Positions 8,255-17,154 of a stretch of 18,665 nt of DNA are shown here, in pieces. Origin of the DNA: Isotricha intestinalis (taxonomy: Eukaryota > Ciliophora > Litostomatea > Vestibuliferida > Isotrichidae); NCBI GenBank assembly GCA_023807065.1, contig JAJJLU010004101.1:1-18665 (forward strand). The letters run 5' to 3'. How positions within the stretch are numbered: position 1 is the first letter of the stretch; every line of letters starts with the position of its first letter. A program made the position numbers and the translations under genes. The notes under the pieces are model-generated. The model was not told where the DNA came from, made no database searches, and worked only from the letters and a program-made list of their open reading frames with translations.

Positions 8255-10405
8255 TTATTTTTTAAAATCATAAGCAGAATTCAATTTCCTAAAATTTCTT
8301 GTACATTTTTTTAATGTCATAGATGTATCAAAAACAGATTTTTTTCTTCCTCCATTTTTTAAATCCTTAACTGAACTTATTTTATTAATATAATCATTTG
8401 GAATAATCTCCCATTGTTTTTTATTATTCATAATAAAATTAGGCCATTCATTTAATTTTAATTCATCTAATTTTCTTAAAAACTCATATTTGAAAGATTT
8501 CTTTTCTTTTATAATATGTTTTATTTTTAAATTAAATTCACTTTTTTCAATATATGGTTTTTCAATTTGTAAATTTAATTTTTTAAATTTCCCTTTTATA
8601 ATATTAGCAAAATAATCAATATCATTATTTTTATATATTTCAATATCTGCTTCTTTTTTATGATAATTTAAAATATTAGGGGAAAAATCTTGAAAAACTG
8701 AAAAATCCATTTTTAACTCTCCTTTTTGGAAATTTGAGATTAACATTTTTGGAATAAACTTTTCTAATGATTCATATTTATTTACATGATTTAAAAATTT
8801 CATTTGATCAAAATTTAATTTAAAAACCCAATTTTTATTTGAATTTAATTGTTCATATTCAACTTTGATTATGTATGAATATATTGTATATAAATTATTT
8901 AGTTTTGTTTCATTTGTATTAAAATAACAATAATACAAATCTTTTTTTTTATATTGAAATATTTTTCTTTGGGATAAAGAATAAACATTTATTCCATTTT
9001 TTTCTATTGTTTCAAAACTAGAAAACATTATTTCTTTTTTATTTCTTTTTGAAAGATGATATTCGATAAATTTCCTAAAAAGTTTAATAGAAAATAAATA
9101 ATTGATAACATAAAAATCCCAATTAAGAAAATTATTTTTTAATAAAAAAAGAAATAATTCTTTATCAATATATCTCATAATAGTTTTGTTAGAAAAATCA
9201 GAATCAAAAGTTATATAAGGAATAGAAATTCTAACATTATAATTTATTAAAGGAGTAATCCAAATAAATTCATATTCATTATAAAAATCATTCTTAGAAT
9301 GAATATTCCTTTCACTACTATTTATATCAATTGTTTTTTTAATTTCTGAATTTGAATCACTTTCCATTTGTTTAAATCTAGATTTTCTAATTAATTTTTG
9401 ATGAAAAAAAGATTCAGAATTTTTAAGAGAAATTTTTTTTGTTGTTGGTCTTTCACTTATAATAGTATCATTATCTGAATTATCATTAATATTTCTTATT
9501 AAATCATAAAAATCATTATCATTAAAATAAATATTAGAATAATCATTATTAAATTTAATTGTAGTTAATAGAAATTTTATAAAAAATTGTATACCTTTGT
9601 AATAAAATAAAAACTGAAATGATAAAGGAAGACTTAAAATATTTTCTTTATATTTATTATCTTTATCATTTAAAGGAGTAAATATAATTCTTAATGGAAA
9701 TATTTTCAATGTTATATTTTCTCCATTCAAATGTTCAAATGAACTTTCTAAATTTGTTGATATATTTTCTAATTTATTCTCTTTAATATAATTTATTTTA
9801 TCTTCAATAAATTTTTTATAAACTTCTTCTTTATTAAAAATATCATCTTCTTCATATTTTAAATTTGAATCATTCCATTTATGTAAAAAATCCGCTATTA
9901 AAATATTATTTCTTTTATCACCTTTTTTTAAAGCTGTAGCACTTAAACATCTTCCAATTGTATTTCTTTTCTTTTTTAAATAATCTATTTTTTTAATAGA
10001 TGGACTTATTGAAAAATCCATTTTATAAATTTCTTCTTTATTTATTTTAACATTTGAATTTCTTTTGGTTATCATTTGTTTATTACTAATAAAAAAATTG
10101 ATACATGAAGAAGAATTTTTCATTGATTTATTTTCATTAATTTTATCAATAGAAGTATTATATTGTGTTTTATTTAAAGGAATTAAAGCACTTGAATTTT
10201 TCTTTAATAAAGGATAATACATTATATCTGGTTTTTTAAATGTTAATTTTTGAATTGATTCCATATACTTTTTAAGGTAATCATTAAATAATTTTGAATT
10301 TGAAATTATTGATTTTGTTGACTTTAAAAGTAAAGGAAATTTATTTTTTCCTTTTAATGAATTTCCAGTGTAGAAATTTGAATATAAAATGCGTGCTTTT
10401 TTCAT
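8255..10405 (-). CDS. Conserved-looking protein of unknown function, 716 residues
   Basis: One uninterrupted frame with no signal peptide or membrane helix. The N-terminal 200 residues are basic and Ser/Asn-rich (probably disordered), with a possible phosphorylation-rich stretch RKKRNTIGRCLSAT near 145. A more ordered part begins near 235 with LPLSFQFLFYYKGIQFFIKF. A Ser/Asp/Asn-rich insert follows (about 305-375), then an aromatic block with FIWITPLINYNVRISIPYI (about 384-402) and NWDFYVINYLFSIKLFRKF (about 426-444). The C-terminus contains a second ordered region with WVFKLNFDQMKFLNHV. The alternation of aromatic and hydrophobic blocks with N-rich linkers suggests a folded, conserved protist family, but I recognise no domain and assign no function. 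It is divergent from the TMEM151-like gene, with 341 bp between start codons, and convergent with the 7TM-PIPK gene (119 bp between stops). Confidence 0.8.
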   Translation of the reverse strand: MKKARILYSNFYTGNSLKGKNKFPLLLKSTKSIISNSKLFNDYLKKYMESIQKLTFKKPDIMYYPLLKKNSSALIPLNKTQYNTSIDKINENKSMKNSSSCINFFISNKQMITKRNSNVKINKEEIYKMDFSISPSIKKIDYLKKKRNTIGRCLSATALKKGDKRNNILIADFLHKWNDSNLKYEEDDIFNKEEVYKKFIEDKINYIKENKLENISTNLESSFEHLNGENITLKIFPLRIIFTPLNDKDNKYKENILSLPLSFQFLFYYKGIQFFIKFLLTTIKFNNDYSNIYFNDNDFYDLIRNINDNSDNDTIISERPTTKKISLKNSESFFHQKLIRKSRFKQMESDSNSEIKKTIDINSSERNIHSKNDFYNEYEFIWITPLINYNVRISIPYITFDSDFSNKTIMRYIDKELFLFLLKNNFLNWDFYVINYLFSIKLFRKFIEYHLSKRNKKEIMFSSFETIEKNGINVYSLSQRKIFQYKKKDLYYCYFNTNETKLNNLYTIYSYIIKVEYEQLNSNKNWVFKLNFDQMKFLNHVNKYESLEKFIPKMLISNFQKGELKMDFSVFQDFSPNILNYHKKEADIEIYKNNDIDYFANIIKGKFKKLNLQIEKPYIEKSEFNLKIKHIIKEKKSFKYEFLRKLDELKLNEWPNFIMNNKKQWEIIPNDYINKISSVKDLKNGGRKKSVFDTSMTLKKCTRNFRKLNSAYDFKK

Positions 10406-10467
10406 AATAATTATTTTTTAATTTTTGAATTATATTAAATAAGATGAAAAATTATAATAATATTCTG

Positions 10468-10485
10468 ATTATGTATATACATAAT
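10468..10485. repeat. 18-bp perfect palindrome ATTATGTATATACATAAT
   Basis: The sequence equals its own reverse complement over 18 bases and lies between two divergent genes. It could be a binding site for a dimeric regulator. Palindromes of this length can also arise in A/T-only DNA, although the two G/C pairs make that less likely. Confidence 0.45.
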
Positions 10486-10541
10486 TTTTGATTTGAATTT
10501 CAATTCAATAAATTTTGATTTCATATAAAATATCATTGGGG

Positions 10542-10553
10542 AATATGCATATT
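10542..10553. repeat. 12-bp perfect palindrome AATATGCATATT
   Basis: Self-complementary with ATGCAT at its centre, 57 bp from the larger palindrome in the same divergent promoter region, directly after the local GGGG at 10538-10541. A regulatory role is only inferred. Confidence 0.35.
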
Positions 10554-10746
10554 ATATATTTAATTCATCGAAGAATAATAGTAACATATGAGAAATCATA
10601 AAATAGAATAGATATAGAAATTAATAATGATGAAAAAAAATTAAAATATAAATTATTCGAGGAATAAATGGAATAAAAATTATAATCATTACAAAGATTA
10701 TAAATTTTATTAAAATCAAATAAAAACAAAAAAAATTTTTGAAAAA

Positions 10747-11959
10747 ATGAAAGTGAAGTTAAATGAAGATTTGAAGGAACCATTAAATGAAAAACAAAAA
10801 ATAAAAACTCATCCAAGTTCATGTTTTTATTCTTTTCTTTGTTGGACATTCCAACTTTTAATATGGATATCACTAATATCCATATTAATAATGGAAAGAC
10901 TTCACATTCGTTATTCTGAATATCAGTTATATATATTATTTTTTTCTTATATTGTTTATATAATATTAGAATTATGTTCATCAACATGTAGATTTTTAAT
11001 TGTTAAAAAAGAAAATTTATATACAAGACTAAAGAAAATGTATTCTTCATTACCTAAAATATTATTCAAATGTGAATGTTATCATTATGAACAAATTGAA
11101 TATACTGTTAGGGACTCTGATGGAAACACTCACACAGAAACACGTACTGAAAAAGTAGTTACTCATAGAGAAACTTATTCTTTTCCTTATTATTCTTTTC
11201 AAGATGTAAGTGGACTTTTTATTTTAAATCAAAATGTGAAGGAAATGAAAAATGCAGTTTTTATTAAATTAGAATTGGATAAAGAAATTAATTTCGCTGA
11301 TAATATTAGTTATTATGATTTATTTAATGCAAAAACAAAGTTTTTATACCACAAATAAAAATAGAGATTCTTTTATGGATATGTGGGAAATAAGAGAAAT
11401 TCCAGATTTTAAAAAATATAATTTTATAAAAATAAGAGATAAAAATATTTGTACTATTGGATTATTTATTTATCTTTTATCTGTATTTCTAACATTTGCT
11501 CAATTTTATAAATATTATGTAAATTGCTATTCAGTGTATAAAAATTATAAAATCAGAAAAATAATTTCAACAAGAAATGATTTACAATACATTAAATTTA
11601 GAGATAATTTATTTCCTTTAATTCCAACAATTCAATTTCTTGATAAAAAATATGATTTTAAAATAAATGATACAAGTTTTTGTTTTAGACAATTTAAACC
11701 TGCTACTCCTAATGAAAATGAAATTCATGAAGCAGATAATTATAAAAAAGAAGTTCCTTTATATCAAATAAATTTACAATCAGGAGAAGTTGAAAATATT
11801 CCTTATTTTAATGAAAAAGATTATAATAAAAATAATCAATATAAAGATGTTGTTAGATGTAATAATTATAATATAAACTATTTAATTGATACTAATGATA
11901 ATTATGAACGTTTGGCTGATAATACTGATAATATAGAAATACAATTAATTCACGATTAA
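10747..11959 (+). CDS. TMEM151-like multipass membrane protein, split by a frameshift
   Basis: Two overlapping frames make one protein: 10747-11358 (203 codons) and a +1 frame open from before 11315 to TAA at 11957-11959. Homology does not stop at the first TAA: YYDLFNAKTKFLYH in frame one is followed directly by NKNRDSFMDMWEIREIPDF in frame two. The corrected length is about 403 residues. Helices lie at about residues 27-49 and 59-83. They are followed by the family signature CYHYEQIEYT, then the GNTHTETRTEKVVTH segment and YYSFQDVSG (111-156), and a further hydrophobic helix with FIYLLSVFLTFAQFY after the join. Proteins of the TMEM151 family (Pfam TMEM151) are poorly understood integral membrane proteins and are common in ciliates. 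The frame break is either a one-base length error (an extra A in AAA at 11353-11355), a programmed +1 shift at AAA-TAA, or a real mutation. The start ATG follows AAAAAA and no upstream ATG is in frame and open. Confidence 0.8.
10858..10888 (+). repeat. 13-bp perfect inverted repeat with 5-nt loop inside a coding region
   Basis: TTAATATGGATAT, loop CACTA, then ATATCCATATTAA. It encodes most of the first membrane helix of the TMEM151-like protein (IWISLISILI). In RNA it would form a long hairpin about 110 nt after the start codon. It may simply follow from Ile/Ser codon choice. Confidence 0.5.
11350..11361 (+). other. Frame-change site in the TMEM151-like gene (CAC AAA TAA AAA)
   Basis: The first frame ends CAC-AAA-TAA. 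The downstream frame is +1 and conserved sequence continues at once. AAA-TAA followed by A is the motif at which Euplotes ribosomes shift +1. However, this window does not use the Euplotes code, and deleting one A of the AAA run gives HNKNRD, which also fits well. Confidence 0.7.
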
Positions 11960-12128
11960 AATTTATAAAATAAAAGTTTTAACATATTTTTTCTTAATGA
12001 AAAATTTAATAAACTGAATAAATTCATAAAAAAAATTTTTCATAATATTTATTATAGTTTTTATAATTTAATAACAAAATTTTTTTAATTTATTCTAATA
12101 AAGGAATTTTTTTCCAAAAAAATTTTAT

Positions 12129-15100
12129 TTAATTTCCAATAATAAAAAGAGGTTTTCCTGGCATTGCATTATCTCTCATATTTTTAGGTTTATTTCCTTC
12201 ATTAAATTCAACAACTTCAATTTCAGAAACTTTAGTTAATTTTGTAAATAATTCAATATTATTTTTTAAAACTTCTTCTTCATTAAATTGTAAATGATCT
12301 TCTAAACTTCTTTACCATAATTTTCAACTTCTTTTGCTTTAAATGAAGCAAATTCTAACATTGAACTTTTATCTTTTGGATTTTGACATTTTTCAATAAT
12401 TTTATTTTTATATCCTGGATTTCCTTTTTCATCTAAAGATATTATTTTACCATTTTCATCATAAGTTTGTTCTCTTAAAACCTCTAAAACTAATTTTTGG
12501 TTTGGAGAAAAATCTTTAGCAAATAATATTTTAATTTTAATTGGTTTTTCTTCTTCTTTCTTTTCTTCTTTTTTTTCTTCTTTTTTTTCTTCTTTCTTTT
12601 CTTCTTTCTTTTCTTCTTTTTTTTTTTCTTCTTTTTTGCCTTTTTTACCTCCTTTTGGTTTTTTACTTTTTATAACACATTCTCTTATATTTTCAATAAC
12701 TTTATTTATATAAGTATTATAATCGAATAATTTTTTATCTATTGTATTTGAAATCGTTGGGAATGGAGATTTATATAAAAATTCTATTTTGTAATTATTT
12801 AAATTATTTTTTTCAAAAATAGGATTTAAATAAGTTTTATACATATATTCAGTCCAATGAGGAATAATAGGATTCATCATAATGTAAAATGATTTTAAGA
12901 AACGAACCATTAAAGTTGGGTTTAATTTACTATAATCATCGTTATTAAATAATATATATTCATCTTTTGAATTGATCATCATATAAAAAGCAAATTTTAA
13001 TACATTTTTATATTTCATTTCTTCATAAGCAATTTTACTTTGTTCAATTAAATAATTAATATTATTATCAAACATTTTATCAAAATCATCTTTTAATTCA
13101 ATATTTTTATCAGGATCACTAATTTTAAAATCAGGATTTTTATTCCAATTTTCATTAATTAAAATTTTAACGAAATTTTCAAAAGAATATAATCTATTAA
13201 TACTCAAATCACATAAACTAGAAACAAAATTAGCATCATCAAGTGAATCTCCACAATCAGCTAAAGAAATTCTTGAAGCATCAACTCCAAATTTATCAAT
13301 TAAATCTCTTAAAGTTAAGAAATTTCCTTTGGATTTACTCATTTTTTTACCATTAATTGAAATATATCCATTACAAAAATATGATCTTGTCATATAATCT
13401 TCATTTAAATTCCATATTGCAGCGTGATTATATAATGACATTGTTAAATGATTTCCAATTAAATCTTTACCTGAACATCTTAAATCCATTGGATACCAAT
13501 ATGTGAATGAATTTCTCATTTCTTTTAATATTTTTTCTTCAATTTGTGTTTTAGAAAAGTCTAATTCTTTTCCCAAAAATATATAATCAAAAACTTCATC
13601 AGTTAACATTTCAGGAGTAATATTATTTTTTTTTTGTAAACCAAAAATGTCTTCATGTAAATAATTAGCAATAGTATAATAAGCCATATAAATAGTAGAA
13701 TCACTTAAGCTTTCAATTAAATATTGTGGATCCCAAGGAATATGACTTCCTAAACCAAAAGTTCTACTTAAACCCCAATAACTCAACCAATCAATAACTT
13801 GTTCAAAAGCTTTTAAAGTACTTTCACCATAAGTTTTAAATTTATCAGAATGAATATATTTAATTAAGAAATTTTTCCAATCATCTTCACCATAAGTGAT
13901 ATACCATTGATCAACTAATGCAACAACACATTCTTCGTTTTGTCTATTTTTTATAATTCCTTCAGGTTCATAATATAATAAAGCTTCATTTGATTTAACT
14001 AAATCATTTTTAACTTTATCTTTTGCGGTTTTAATTGGTTCTCCTTTATAATCACCAATATCTAATATTCCTTTATAAAAACCTTTAGTATAAACTTCTT
14101 CTTTAGCTTTTTGTAATTTATCTTTTTCGTTTGGATTTTTAATACCTAATTTTTCAACTGCATCTTTTGCAGGTAAAGGGCCATATCCTTCTAAATTTAA
14201 TATATGAACAGGTTCTTTTATCATTTCTAAAGTAATTCCCCATTTTTCTCTTAATTTCTCATCTGTTTTAAAAAACAATAAATTAATATAATCATCAGGT
14301 GCATCAGAAGGAACTGAAGTTACGATTCCTGTTCCTTTTTCCATTGATATTGTTTCCATTGGGAATAAATATACTTCTTTATAAATTGATAAAGGAGCAG
14401 AAATTTTACTTCCTATTAATTCTTTTCCTTTAATATTTAATAAACTTTCATATTTTTTTGGTTCTTTTGTCATTTCTTGATAAGCCATATTTATAATAGC
14501 ATGTTGAGAAGTAAGGAAATAATCTCCATTATTCATTTCATATAAACCATATTCTCCATTTGGTTTAATAAAACAATTAGTTTGACCATACATAGTTTCT
14601 GGTCTTAAAGTAGCAGCAACTAAAAATATATTTTTATTATTATTGATTAATTCTTTCATTTTATCAGGTAATTTTTCATTAAATAATAATTTCATTTTAA
14701 TTAAAGTATATTCTTGAGGACCTAATCCTTCACCTTCACTTCTATCATGATCAGCACAAGGTTGATTATCACTTACTGAAAAAATAGCATTTCTTTTACC
14801 AAATCTAATTCTATTTTGTGCTTTTAATTTGTTCATTTGCCATTGAACAAATCTATCATAATATTTTTGTTTTTCAGTTGTAATAAAACTTCTACTAAAA
14901 TCAATATTTAAACCAAAATCCATTAAATCTTTTTTTCCTTTTGGAGGAAAATATTCTAACCAGTGAACTGGATCTACAAATTTAGGTATTTCTTCATCAG
15001 GAACATCAATTTGTTGTAATATTTCAATTTGAGTTGGATTTTCACTTTCTTCCTTAGACTTTTCTTTCTTTTTTTCCTTTATTGCATTTGGATTTTCTTT

Positions 15101-15460
15101 TAATTCTTTTTCTACTCTTTTTGCTGATGCTGCTATTGGCATTCCAGTACAATGAAATCCAAAAGGAAATAAAACATTTTTTCCTATTAATCTTTGATAT
15201 CTTGTTTGAAATTCACATTTTGATAATGAAAATGCATGTCCTAAATGTAGTTTACCATTCATATATGGATATGGGAAAGTACAAAAATATTTTTTTGAAT
15301 TTTTTTCTTCAAATGATTCTTTTTCTTTCCAATTTTCTACGGCATGTGCTTCAAATATTTTATTTTTTTCCCATAAATTTTGACAGTTTATTTCTATTTC
15401 TCTTAAGTGGGCTAAACGATTCCCTCCTTTTTGTTTTTGCTCATTTTTATCTTTATCCAT
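12129..15460 (-). CDS. Cytosolic leucyl-tRNA synthetase (class Ia), with 3' frame change
   Basis: Charges tRNA-Leu in the cytosol. The first frame runs from ATG at 15460 to TAG at 12304-12302 (1052 residues). Family landmarks in order: YPYMNGKLHLGHAFSLSKCE with HLGH (HIGH motif, residues 72-75); a Lys-rich insert near 122-140; the connective/editing region with TLRPETMYGQTNC (about 284-296) and GTGIVTSVPSDAPDDY; the WYITYGEDDW tRNA/catalytic region; KKMSKSKGN (KMSKS loop, about 705); and an anticodon-binding helical domain. The C-terminal part carries a K/E repeat (about 936-972). After the TAG, the -1/+2 frame on the minus strand continues for 57 codons to TAA at 12131-12129. It reads NIELFTKLTKVSEIEVVE and ends GKPLFIIGN, like the true C-terminus of eukaryotic-type LeuRS. 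The total is about 1110 residues, in the normal range. Either one T is missing in the TTT at 12305-12307 (minus sense GTTTAG) or there is a real shift. The eukaryotic/archaeal-type sequence argues against an organellar enzyme. Confidence 0.95.
12300..12307 (-). other. Frame-change site near the 3' end of the leucyl-tRNA synthetase gene
   Basis: On the minus strand the frame reads GAA-GTT-TAG. Conserved coding resumes in the frame GAA-GAT-CAT beginning at 12302. Adding one T to the TTT run gives GKEVLEDHLQF; skipping TA gives GKEVEDHLQF. A homopolymer miscall is the simplest explanation. Confidence 0.65.
12547..12636 (-). repeat. EEKK-coding purine microsatellite inside leucyl-tRNA synthetase
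   Basis: About seven copies of a 12-nt unit of the type GAAGAAAAAAAA/GAAGAAAAGAAA (minus sense) encode repeated Glu-Glu-Lys-Lys between the anticodon-binding domain and the C-terminal domain. A GGKKGKK segment adjoins it. It is a low-complexity expansion in a linker and is prone to length variation and to sequencing error. Confidence 0.8.
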
Positions 15461-15856
15461 TTTTTTTTTAGATGATTATTTTTATTTGTTTTTGGATATA
15501 TATTAATTTAATAACTATTATTTTATTAGGTTTTTGCAATTACCTTTTTTTTTGAATTAACTTTTTTTTTTTGAAATTATATTTTTTTTAATTTTTTTTC
15601 AGTTAATATGGAATTTTTAAAAATAATAAATATAATATTATTGCTAATTGAATGAAGATTATTAAATTTATTTTTCAGAATGATGTTTTTCATTTCTATC
15701 GCTCATTAATGACATCAAATAAATAAAAAATTAAATTTAAAAATATATTATAAAATTTAACTTATAAAAAAAATTTGAAAACATCTTTCAATTCTATCCT
15801 GAATAAAATATAAAAAAAATAAATAAGCCTCATAACCAAAATAAAATTTAAAATCT
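15461..15856. promoter_or_regulatory. Intergenic region with ladder of T runs upstream of leucyl-tRNA synthetase
   Basis: This 396-bp gap separates two minus-strand genes. Four T runs of about 9, 11, 8 and 8 bases start at 15545, 15562, 15582 and 15592, the first two within a near-duplicated motif (C, T run, GAA, then ATTA nearby). They lie 85-140 bp upstream of the synthetase start. Poly(dA:dT) runs exclude nucleosomes and are common in promoters. The rest, 15600-15856, shows nothing but A/T-rich sequence and the 3' end region of the SPATA17 gene. Confidence 0.35.
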
Positions 15857-16558
15857 TTATTCATTATACATTTGTTGATACCTTGGATAATTATTATTAA
15901 TTCCTTTCAAATTATTTTTCCCACTTTTCCTCAAAGAACTTTTAAAAATAGCTTTTAAATGTTCTTCAATATCAGCATTATAAACTTGTGGTTTTAATTC
16001 TGCAGGTAAATAAGGAGTATTATAAATTCCAGGAATTTCTCTAGTAGAAATTAAATGATGCAAATTTTTAGCAATATTAACGAAATTTCTTCTTTGATTT
16101 TCTTCAATTTGTCTATCTAAATCATATTGTTTTTTCTGAGCTAATTCTCTCATTTCATTTAAAGTTTCTTCATTTTTTTTCTTAGTTTCTTCTAACCATT
16201 TTCTATTAGCATAATAATCCATAACATTTTTTCTACATTTATATCCTTCCCAATGTCTTTGAATTATACTTACTTGATATTTATAAAATTCTGTCATAAT
16301 ATTATCATTTTGTGTTGCTACTTCTTGTTGATGATTTGCTCTTGCTAAATATCCTCGTAATGCCTTTTGAACTTCTAATGCTTGTGCTTTTAATATTAAA
16401 AATCTTTTTCGACATATTAATCTACGAGCATATTTTTGAAATATTATTGCAGCTTTTAATTCTATTTCTCGGTTTTCTTCTTTAGAATTTAAGTCTTGAA
16501 AGTAACTTTCTATTAATTCTTTTTTTATTGAAGATATGTGATTTTTATAAGATGACAT
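15857..16558 (-). CDS. SPATA17: SPATA17 homologue, IQ-motif axonemal protein
   Basis: A 233-residue protein. Three IQ-type calmodulin-binding helices are visible: AAIIFQKYARRLICRKRF (about 36-53), LEVQKALRGYLARANH (61-76) and VSIIQRHWEGYKCRKNVMDY (96-115). A charged helix follows, then the family signature LHHLISTREIPGIYNTPY (166-183), which matches vertebrate SPATA17. SPATA17 is associated with motile cilia and sperm flagella; known function comes from animals and from axoneme studies, not from this sequence. The protein is about two thirds the length of the human one: the C-terminal half beyond the PGIYN block is largely missing and the tail here is short and basic. The start follows an A-rich leader with no in-frame upstream ATG. 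It is divergent from the 303-residue gene across a 596-bp gap. Confidence 0.85.
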   Translation of the reverse strand: MSSYKNHISSIKKELIESYFQDLNSKEENREIELKAAIIFQKYARRLICRKRFLILKAQALEVQKALRGYLARANHQQEVATQNDNIMTEFYKYQVSIIQRHWEGYKCRKNVMDYYANRKWLEETKKKNEETLNEMRELAQKKQYDLDRQIEENQRRNFVNIAKNLHHLISTREIPGIYNTPYLPAELKPQVYNADIEEHLKAIFKSSLRKSGKNNLKGINNNYPRYQQMYNE

Positions 16559-17154
16559 TTTTAAGTTATTTTTTATTTTTTTCAGTTTTATTTTTTATTT
16601 TTTTTAAATTAAGAATAAAAAAATAAAAAATATAGAATTAATTGATCAGATTATTTAACCAATATTCAAAACAATTTTGGAGTGAACAATGATAGATGTT
16701 CTTTTCATTGAATAAATTAAACATTTTTAAAATTATTATTCTTTTATTTACATTATGAACAATTAATATTATAAATTATGGACCAAAATTAATAAGAATT
16801 AATAAATATAATATCATAAGTACTTTAAAGAACATTATAATTTATAAACAATCAAAATTAAGTGATTAAAAGAACTATATTAAATTATAAAAAATGATAA
16901 TGAAAAAATTAAGTAAATGAAGTCTGATGTTGGAGCAAAAATGGGTAAATGGGTTAAAAAAGAAAAAAAAAACAAAAAATAAACAAATATAAATTCAATG
17001 AGAATAAATATTATTGTTAAAATTTAATTTTTAAATAAGAAATAAGATAATTATTTTTATCTTAACATTTAAAAAAGAATGAAATATGAATAAATAATAT
17101 ATAAAAATCAATTAAATATTTTTTGTAAATAATAAATCTAAATTTATATATAAA
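16559..17154. promoter_or_regulatory. Divergent intergenic region with one small ORF
   Basis: This 596-bp gap between divergent genes is A/T-rich throughout, except for a more G-rich patch at 16917-16955 that carries a 21-codon ORF. No RNA gene or specific promoter element was recognised. Confidence 0.4.
16917..16982 (+). CDS. Candidate 21-residue micropeptide or upstream exon/uORF
   Basis: ATG to TAA reads MKSDVGAKMGKWVKKEKK and ends NKK. Its first half contains G-rich codons (GAT, GTT, GGA, GCA, GGT, TGG) that are unusual for intergenic DNA here. It starts 238 bp before ATG 17155 of the next gene, so it may be an upstream ORF in that leader. Alternatively, a GTAAAT at 16945 and the TTTAG ending at 17164 could form a 220-nt intron joining MKSDVGAKM in phase to DFDIEEITS of that gene. 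Chance remains possible. Confidence 0.25.
   Translation: MKSDVGAKMGKWVKKEKKNKK

Larger units (their letters stand above)
10406..10746. promoter_or_regulatory. Divergent intergenic region with two perfect palindromes
   Basis: This 341-bp region lies between the starts of the 716-residue gene (minus) and the TMEM151-like gene (plus), so it must carry both promoters. It contains an 18-bp perfect palindrome (10468-10485) and a 12-bp one (10542-10553), candidate dimeric-factor sites. Its right half (about 10564-10740) reads coding-like on the plus strand if TAA/TAG are ignored; this is probably chance. Confidence 0.4.

Noticed and set aside
10565..10987. Minus-strand ORF of 140 codons
   Set aside because: It overlaps the N-terminal coding region of the TMEM151-like gene, has a Phe/Ile/Tyr shadow composition, and shows no domain.
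11315..11959. Second TMEM151-part frame as an independent gene starting at its own ATG (11315)
   Set aside because: The first dozen residues overlap the upstream frame, and family similarity starts only at the frame change, so it is the 3' half of one gene.
15082..15471. Plus-strand ORF of 129 codons
   Set aside because: Antisense to the conserved catalytic N-terminus of leucyl-tRNA synthetase; Leu/Phe-rich shadow.
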